Assembly: GCA_902761275.1 (NCBI GenBank)
Contig: CACWJS010000002.1
Location: forward strand, 1 to 48,981
DNA length: 48,981 nucleotides
Reading direction: 5' to 3'
Origin: an uncultured bacterium
Lineage (GTDB): Bacteria > Verrucomicrobiota > Kiritimatiellia > RFP12 > UBA1067
The notes below the pieces were generated by a model. That model ran no database searches. It worked only from the letters and a program-made list of their open reading frames with translations, and was not told the origin of the DNA. The position numbers and the translations under genes were made by a program. Shown piece by piece: positions 44,126-48,981 of this stretch. Numbering within the stretch: the first letter of the stretch is position 1; the number at the start of each line of letters is the position of its first letter.

Positions 44126-46342
44126 TCAGAACTGCAGGACGGCTTTTACATCCTGCGAGGAAGTCGCGGAAATCGTGACTGCGAGAAGCAAGTCGTCACG
44201 CATCTTCGCCTCTACAGTTCCACCCTTCGGCGCAGACGCTGACTTGAACGAAAAGCCCTCTGGCACTCGCACGAAATAGGTGAACGGGAAACCGCCGACT
44301 GCCTTTGCGTCAAGCGTGTACGTCTTTGCCGCCGCGTCCCACTCGAGCGCATTCAACTCAACCGCACCCTGCGTGATGTGCCTGTCGTCGCCGACAAACT
44401 GGGGATGGTCCGCCGCCTCGTGGAGCGCGAAGAGCCGCACGCCACGCGGCGGAACTGCCGCGGAAAGACTGCCCTTCCGCTCTCCAAGGTAGGTATCCGT
44501 CCAGAACTCCCACGCGACGAAGCGTCTATCTGGGTCTTCGCCGAGTTCATTCCACGAGACGGAAACGACTTTCTCGTCATCGCCCCAGTTGAAGAGCGCG
44601 ACGACATGCCAGTCGCCGAAAGGACGCGACACGTTGAGATCCCAGACCGGCAGGTGTCCGAACATCGGATAGAGCTTCCCCGGACGCGTCGGGCACACGG
44701 GAAGCGCCTGCTGGATGAGCCGCACACGGTCTGGCGCGAGTTCAGCGAGCTTGTCGCCTGCGAACGTCTGCTGCCCGGGGAGCGCGACGACCGTCGCCTC
44801 GACCTGCGCCTGTTCGCGTGCAAGCGCACCTTGCGAGACGAGCATGCAGTCTGGGTCTGACCAGAACACGTTAGCGTGCGCGAAAAACTGGTTGACCGTG
44901 CAGCGCGCCTGAAGAAGGATGTTCTCCCACTTTACCGGCTCGTTGGGGTGGACTATGTCCGCTCCCGTGCGGCTAGCGTCGGCATAACCCGCCTCCGCAC
45001 CAGTGAAATGACCTTGGCAGGCGAGAAAGATGCGATCGTCGCCGATGCCCTTCCTGTACGCGACGACGGTGCGCTCGAACGGATTGGGACACGACGGGTC
45101 ATGCATGACTGCACGGATCTCTGGCCTTTCGTAGAGATGTGCGCAGTAGCCGTGATTGCGGCCCGACATTCCGTCGATCTTGAAGAACTCGTACCCCCAC
45201 TCGTGCGAGGCCTTGTCGAATATCGAAGTCAAATGCTCAAGCGCACCTGGCGCAGTCGGGTCGAGCGTATACTTTCCGTTCCATGAGCGGATGGGCTTTC
45301 CTTCCTTGTCGTGGAGGAACCAGTCTTTGTGCCGCGCATAGAATTCGTCGTTGCCTGTTCCATAGGGCGCCATCCAGAGTCCCGGTCTGAAACCGAGTTT
45401 TCGAATCTCGTCCGCGAGCCACTTCATCCCCTCGGGGAACTGCGTCTTGTACGTCTCGAGGTTCATGTTGTGGAAATTCGAGACGGGGAGTTTCGGCGAA
45501 TTGTCCTGCCACGACTCGATGTTCCATATCTCCATCCCAAACGGCTTGAACCACTTCGCGGCAAAACGCGCCTCGTCAAGATTCTCCTTTGAGCCGGCTG
45601 TGTCGAAGTAAGTATTCCAGCTGAGCCAGCCAGTGGGCGCATGGGGTGAACGATCGCGGTTCGGAGCTCGCCAGTACGGCACCCAGCGCGACTTGTACCA
45701 ATCCTTGACGATCTTGACTGACATCGCGTTCGCAGTCGCGTCGTCGATCTTGAGTTTCGCCGATGCCGACAACTTTCCACTTTTCTCTTTCAGCTTTAAA
45801 CTCTTGAACTCCAGCGCCTCGTCCGCCGATGGCGAGAAAAGCGCGTCATCGAGATTTGAGACGGCGTTGCCGCTCTTGACGGAAAGCACCCTGTCGCCCG
45901 CGATCGGCGAAAGACGGCACGGATACGCGTCGTCCCGGTAGCGGACTTCTCCGGCGAACGAGAGCGCCCCTTCGTATGCGAACGCCGTGCGATGGTAGAC
46001 GAGCATCGAAACGCCCTCGCCGTCCGGCTGGAACGAAATGTAGCCGTTCACGTTGTCCCGCGCGTCAACAAGCGCAAGACGTTCTTTCGCGCCGTCGCGT
46101 GGCGAGGCGACGCGCCAGCGTGCGGCCGAACCGTCCGCGCCGACCCCCGCTCCCGTGACGACGGCCGGTCCTTTAAACGAAACCGTTCCCGAAACTTCGG
46201 CAAAGCCGTCGGCATGGGACAGGACGAGTCGTTCGCCTTCGTCGGAAAAGGCGACGTTCCAGCGTCCCACGGAAAAACCTGTGTCTGCCCAGACGGTCGC
46301 GAACGCCATCGCTGCGCAGGCGGATGCTGCTACTCTCTTCAT
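44126..46342 (-). CDS. Exported clan GH-D (GH27/GH36-like) alpha-galactosidase-like enzyme
   Basis: The 738-residue protein has a signal peptide (MKRVAASACAAMAFATVWA), an N-terminal beta-rich region (to about 210), a TIM barrel with PTGWLSWNTYFD, LGFRPGLWMAPYG, the nucleophile segment YEFFKIDGMSG and acid/base region YADASRTGADI, and a C-terminal beta domain. This points to a retaining alpha-glycosidase such as an alpha-galactosidase or N-acetylgalactosaminidase. Start 46342 gives a clean signal peptide but only a weak AAGG; an in-frame ATG at 46438 overlaps the preceding stop as ATGA with GGAG upstream and would add 32 residues, so both remain possible. A run of decayed heptamers (45771-45812) encodes KSLKLKEKSGKLS between the N-terminal region and the barrel. 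Confidence 0.86.
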   Translation of the reverse strand: MKRVAASACAAMAFATVWADTGFSVGRWNVAFSDEGERLVLSHADGFAEVSGTVSFKGPAVVTGAGVGADGSAARWRVASPRDGAKERLALVDARDNVNGYISFQPDGEGVSMLVYHRTAFAYEGALSFAGEVRYRDDAYPCRLSPIAGDRVLSVKSGNAVSNLDDALFSPSADEALEFKSLKLKEKSGKLSASAKLKIDDATANAMSVKIVKDWYKSRWVPYWRAPNRDRSPHAPTGWLSWNTYFDTAGSKENLDEARFAAKWFKPFGMEIWNIESWQDNSPKLPVSNFHNMNLETYKTQFPEGMKWLADEIRKLGFRPGLWMAPYGTGNDEFYARHKDWFLHDKEGKPIRSWNGKYTLDPTAPGALEHLTSIFDKASHEWGYEFFKIDGMSGRNHGYCAHLYERPEIRAVMHDPSCPNPFERTVVAYRKGIGDDRIFLACQGHFTGAEAGYADASRTGADIVHPNEPVKWENILLQARCTVNQFFAHANVFWSDPDCMLVSQGALAREQAQVEATVVALPGQQTFAGDKLAELAPDRVRLIQQALPVCPTRPGKLYPMFGHLPVWDLNVSRPFGDWHVVALFNWGDDEKVVSVSWNELGEDPDRRFVAWEFWTDTYLGERKGSLSAAVPPRGVRLFALHEAADHPQFVGDDRHITQGAVELNALEWDAAAKTYTLDAKAVGGFPFTYFVRVPEGFSFKSASAPKGGTVEAKMRDDLLLAVTISATSSQDVKAVLQF
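45771..45812 (+). repeat. Decayed AACTTTC-like heptamers inside a coding sequence
   Basis: Six consecutive 7-bp words read AACTTTC, CACTTTT, CTCTTTC, AGCTTTA, AACTCTT, GAACTCC. They resemble the intergenic array at 40693-40727. On the minus strand they are translated as a Lys/Ser/Leu-rich segment in the linker before the barrel of the clan GH-D enzyme. Confidence 0.55.
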
Positions 46343-46434
46343 GCCTTGAAGCATATCAAATGAGCTGCCATGCGTGCGCAAATGACATGTCAACTTTAAC
46401 AGGCGAGCCGACCTTGTTTTAATTTGTTTGATTT

Positions 46435-46866
46435 TCATTGATCATCTCCGCAATTCCGGAAGAAGTTCAAAGTCGAGGCATACGCGTCGCCCAGATATGA
46501 GCCGACATCGATGTCCTTTATCTCGTTCCACGTCATGTCCTTGATCTCGCGGGACTTCAGTTCCCCGGAGATGCCGTGCGCAATGCGCTGGAGCGTCGGA
46601 TCGTGAAACGCGATAGCGACACCGTCCTTCGTCAGCCGCGCATCCGCCTCCGGCGCGACGCCGTGCCCCCAGCACCAGAGGAACGTCTCAAGCGAATTGT
46701 CGGGACGCGTATCACGCCCGCCGCCGCGATGCACCTGGCAGCGATAAAGGCCTTCTCCGCGAGTCACCTGAGCGCCAGCTGAGGACAACTTCTCCGCTAT
46801 TTCGTCGGCCGCAAGTGCGACCGTCGCCGACATTGCACAGGCAAACGCAATTAATTTCCAGTTCAT
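46435..46866 (-). pseudogene. Truncated glycerophosphodiester phosphodiesterase (N-terminal half only)
   Basis: The 143-residue frame has a signal peptide (about 1-19) and the first half of a GDPD barrel: HRGGGRDTRPDNSLETF, PEADARLTKDGVAIAFHDPTLQR (metal and catalytic residues), and LKSREIKDMTWNEIKDIDVGSYLG. Complete GDPD domains are about 230-300 residues; here the sequence stops after the DVGSYLG segment, followed by TLNFFRNCGDDQ, which looks unrelated. The second half of the barrel is missing and no continuation was seen before the next gene, so this is a deletion rather than a frameshift. The active site is probably incomplete. It lies 30 bp after the GH43-like gene, in the same operon, and its stop overlaps a possible start of the next gene. 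Confidence 0.78.
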
Positions 46867-46896
46867 GTTATTTGCTCCTTTCGCTTCGATTTTTCG

Positions 46897-48336
46897 TCAA
46901 TCGCCAAAGACCGTGAACTCCACTAGTCCCGGCGTGATACCGGGCGGTGCGGAGAGGACGACAAGGCGAACCGCGTCGGCGACCGCCTCAGACGCCTCGC
47001 GATAGTCCACGAGCAGGTCGGTATCGTTGCGCGACGCATCTAACCACGTCCACCACTCGCCATTCGAGCGGTAGTCAACCCTGTAGCGGAATGGACCGGG
47101 CATCACACCGCGATTCGTGTCAAGCCCGATGTCACGCCAGATGACGCGGAACGAACGGATCGTACTCTCTTCAGGGAACTCAAAGACGGTCTTTGACGGC
47201 ATGCTCTCGATCGCAGACCACGTCTTGAGACTCATGTCGGTCGCCTCGCGTCTATCAGACTTGAGAGGAATCGCCTTCCATCCAGTATCACCCTTCTTGC
47301 CGGAAGACGGTAGCCACTGCGGCGTCTCGGTCGCCTTTCCGACTGCTATGTCGCCGTTTGGCTCAAAGAAAAGCCTGTCCTGTGCAAGCAGCCGCTCGAA
47401 GCTGTGGTACGCAGACACGACCACGCAGCTGTTGATCCACCAGTCGCCGTTCCTGTCGCACCAGATCGAACCATGTCCGGTGCCTGTGACAAGACCCTTC
47501 TCCGTAATGAAGAAGGGATTGTTCTTCTGCGGAACAAAAGGCCCAAGCGGTTCAGTCCCCTTCATCGCACACCAGCAGTAGCGAGGACTTGCCGTCCCGT
47601 ATGTGGCGAAGGTTAGGTAGTACGTGTCGTTGCGCTTGAACACCCATGCACCCTCGATGAGCCCGGCGAGCCACGGATACTTCTCCTTGTCGAACTCTAC
47701 GAGGCAGACTGCGGAACCAGGGACTAAAGCGCGACGCGGATTGGAAGGGTCGAGCTCCACTCCCCATACGGACTTGGGCTTTGCGCAGCATCCCCAATAG
47801 AGATAGAGCTTGTCACCGTCTACCAACAGAGCGGGATCCCCTGTCCATGGCATCTGCGGGTCAGACGAGAATGTATCCACCTCGAATCGTCCAAGCGTCC
47901 TGAACGGCCCAGTGGGCGAATCTGCAACACTCAGCGGCCCTCCAGAAGTGCAGAGGTAGTATTTGCCTCTGAATTTCGTGACAGCGGGTGCATAGGCGGC
48001 CTCAGACTGCACTGGAACGTGCCTCCACGTCCCGCCGAAATCCTCGCTTGTCCACATAAGCCCAGCGCTCGAATAGAGATACCACGTGTCACCCTCCGCA
48101 AGCACTACAGGATCGGCAAGTTCGCGGAACTGGCGCACTTCCTTGAAGCCGCAGGCGGCGTTAGCCCAGCAACTGTACATCCATCCGCTTTCTGGAATCG
48201 CATCGCCATTGCGGCAGTCGCGGCAGAGAATGCCGATAGGAGTGTCCGGAATGGACATTGGGTTGCAGAATGTCGTCGCGGCATTCGCGGCGAACATGCA
48301 AATGTAGAAACACGCCAATATATTCCAGCTTTTCAT
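46897..48336 (-). CDS. Exported GH43-like five-bladed propeller glycosidase
   Basis: The 479-residue protein has a signal peptide (about 1-20) and a five-bladed propeller of GH43 type. Likely catalytic residues are Asp75 (RELADPVV), Asp167 (WTGDPALLVDGD) and Glu228 (LIEGAWVFKRNDTYYL), the usual Asp-Asp-Glu set. Further motifs are KYYLCTSGGPLSVADSPTGPF and GTGHGSIWCDRNGDWW. GH43 members act on arabinofuranosides, xylosides or galactans. About 130 C-terminal residues form a beta-sandwich resembling F5/8-type binding domains (FRVIWRDIGLDTNRGVMPGPFRYRVDY). Its ATG overlaps the preceding stop (ATGA) and GAGAGGA lies upstream, so it is coupled to the beta-helix gene. Confidence 0.9.
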   Translation of the reverse strand: MKSWNILACFYICMFAANAATTFCNPMSIPDTPIGILCRDCRNGDAIPESGWMYSCWANAACGFKEVRQFRELADPVVLAEGDTWYLYSSAGLMWTSEDFGGTWRHVPVQSEAAYAPAVTKFRGKYYLCTSGGPLSVADSPTGPFRTLGRFEVDTFSSDPQMPWTGDPALLVDGDKLYLYWGCCAKPKSVWGVELDPSNPRRALVPGSAVCLVEFDKEKYPWLAGLIEGAWVFKRNDTYYLTFATYGTASPRYCWCAMKGTEPLGPFVPQKNNPFFITEKGLVTGTGHGSIWCDRNGDWWINSCVVVSAYHSFERLLAQDRLFFEPNGDIAVGKATETPQWLPSSGKKGDTGWKAIPLKSDRREATDMSLKTWSAIESMPSKTVFEFPEESTIRSFRVIWRDIGLDTNRGVMPGPFRYRVDYRSNGEWWTWLDASRNDTDLLVDYREASEAVADAVRLVVLSAPPGITPGLVEFTVFGD

Positions 48337-48981
48337 ATTTTCATTCCTCTCTTCGGTGTTGAAAGGTCGGTGTCAGGCAAGGGGAACTCCTCGCCCGAGA
48401 CGAGGCCGGTACCGAGGCGTTCGGCGCCGACTGGCTTGAAATCCGGGCGCGTCAAAGATGGCGGCGGAGCGATGCCGACATCACCGGTTGCAGCGTTGAT
48501 CATCCAGTATTCGCGCGGAACGAAGAAGTTGTCTTCAGAGCGGCACGGGTCGGTCGCAAGGCCCGCAAAATGCGGCGTCTCCGGCATGATGTTGTTGATG
48601 AAGACGAGATTCACCGGCATGCAGTCGGTGTAGAGTTCCTTTATGCGCGTCGAGTGCGGATAAAATACCGGCGTCTTCCTGTAGCCAAGACTCTTGTCGT
48701 CGTCGCACGCGAGCAATCCAAAGATGCGGTTGCCGACGAGCGCGATGTTGTTGGAGCCCTTGAAGTGGATAGCTTGTTTGGAAAGAAAATCGTTGCCCTC
48801 AAGGAGTATCGGCCCGTGGACAACCTCAAGATAGAGATCAGTCTGCGCATTGGCCCAAAGCGAATTCTGCGCGAGGCGAGTTCCCTGCCCCATCCAGTCG
48901 AGCCAAACGCCAAAGCATCCGTTGTCGTGTATGCGGTTTCGGCGAATCGTCATCCCCACCGCCACATGTATCTTGATTCCC
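48333..48981 (-). CDS. Right-handed beta-helix protein (partial, 5' end outside window)
   Basis: At least 215 C-terminal residues are visible. The frame stays open to the right edge (upstream residues GIKIHV continue into VAVGMTIRRNRIHDNG), so the GTG at 48965 is not the true start. Repeating segments NRIHDNGCFGVWLDWMGQGTRLAQNSLW, LEGNDFLSKQAIHFKGSNNIALVGNRIF and LVFINNIM are typical of the last turns of a parallel beta-helix of pectate-lyase or beta-helix glycosidase type. The catalytic part is probably outside the window, so no family is assigned. The stop overlaps the start of the GH43-like gene. Confidence 0.8.
   Translation of the reverse strand, partial: GIKIHVAVGMTIRRNRIHDNGCFGVWLDWMGQGTRLAQNSLWANAQTDLYLEVVHGPILLEGNDFLSKQAIHFKGSNNIALVGNRIFGLLACDDDKSLGYRKTPVFYPHSTRIKELYTDCMPVNLVFINNIMPETPHFAGLATDPCRSEDNFFVPREYWMINAATGDVGIAPPPSLTRPDFKPVGAERLGTGLVSGEEFPLPDTDLSTPKRGMKI

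Noticed and set aside
43906..44178. 90-codon plus-strand frame in the gap before the propeller operon
   Set aside because: Overlaps the 3' end of the minus-strand clan GH-D gene, has no ribosome-binding site and no recognisable sequence.
46353..46381. Possible promoter TTGCGC, 17 bp, TGATAT before the clan GH-D gene
   Set aside because: The -10 box matches the consensus at only three positions and no operator repeat is near; read-through from the upstream operon is as likely.

Overview
The window reads as a chromosomal piece of a high-GC, Gram-negative, glycan-degrading bacterium of the Verrucomicrobiota/Kiritimatiellota type, perhaps from a gut or other animal-associated habitat. This placement is inferred from gene families: a giant secreted DUF2341/LamG protein, a XylR-type regulator with a LacI-like sensor and AraC-type HTH, CBM9/propeller proteins, Tat-exported Gfo/Idh/MocA proteins and very many exported glycoside hydrolases. 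No rRNA, tRNA, CRISPR array, transposase or phage gene was seen. Every gene I accept (20, two of them cut by the window ends) lies on the minus strand, so transcription runs from high to low coordinates. Long plus-strand frames are high-GC shadows.

Layout in transcription order. 48981-44126: a partial beta-helix protein, a GH43-like enzyme, a truncated glycerophosphodiester phosphodiesterase and a clan GH-D (alpha-galactosidase-like) enzyme. 43819-35873: two large FlgD-like/beta-propeller/CBM9-like proteins flanking a minimal GH20 hexosaminidase. 35770-26855: a GH36 enzyme, a 1,835-residue GH130 + GH78 + glutaminase-A-like triple fusion, and a XylR-like regulator coupled to it by an ATGA overlap. 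26744-16173: a 3,523-residue exported repeat protein. 15896-8785: a second GH36-like enzyme, a six-hairpin plus GH29-like fusion, and two tandem Tat-exported GH109-like oxidoreductase-fold proteins. 8447-3335: a housekeeping block of IMP dehydrogenase, signal peptidase I and a membrane Ser/Thr kinase, joined by ATGA overlaps. 3310-1: a GH29 fucosidase, then a GH29 plus alpha/beta-hydrolase fusion that runs off the left end.

Regulation. Five promoters share the form TTGC(A/G)N, a 17-18 bp spacer and TATAAT. Three of them (giant protein, GH36 at 15896, propeller protein at 43819) carry, 7-9 bp upstream of the -35 box, the same pair of direct repeats: about CGCTCATAATGCGCA repeated at a 23-24 bp step. 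One pair lies between the regulator gene and the giant-protein gene. I infer a small regulon run by the XylR-like regulator. Two of the five promoters place the expected transcription start on or next to the ATG, suggesting leaderless or almost leaderless mRNAs.

Repeats. A 27-bp sequence made of CTCCAA units occurs four times just downstream of genes. Other short tandem units (heptamers, octamers) and a duplicated imperfect palindrome also sit at 3' ends. At least one heptamer array lies in frame inside a fucosidase catalytic domain.

Together the genes suggest export and stepwise removal of fucose, galactose, rhamnose, hexosamine, and arabinose- or mannose-type sugars from a complex glycan. 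The actual substrate cannot be read from sequence.
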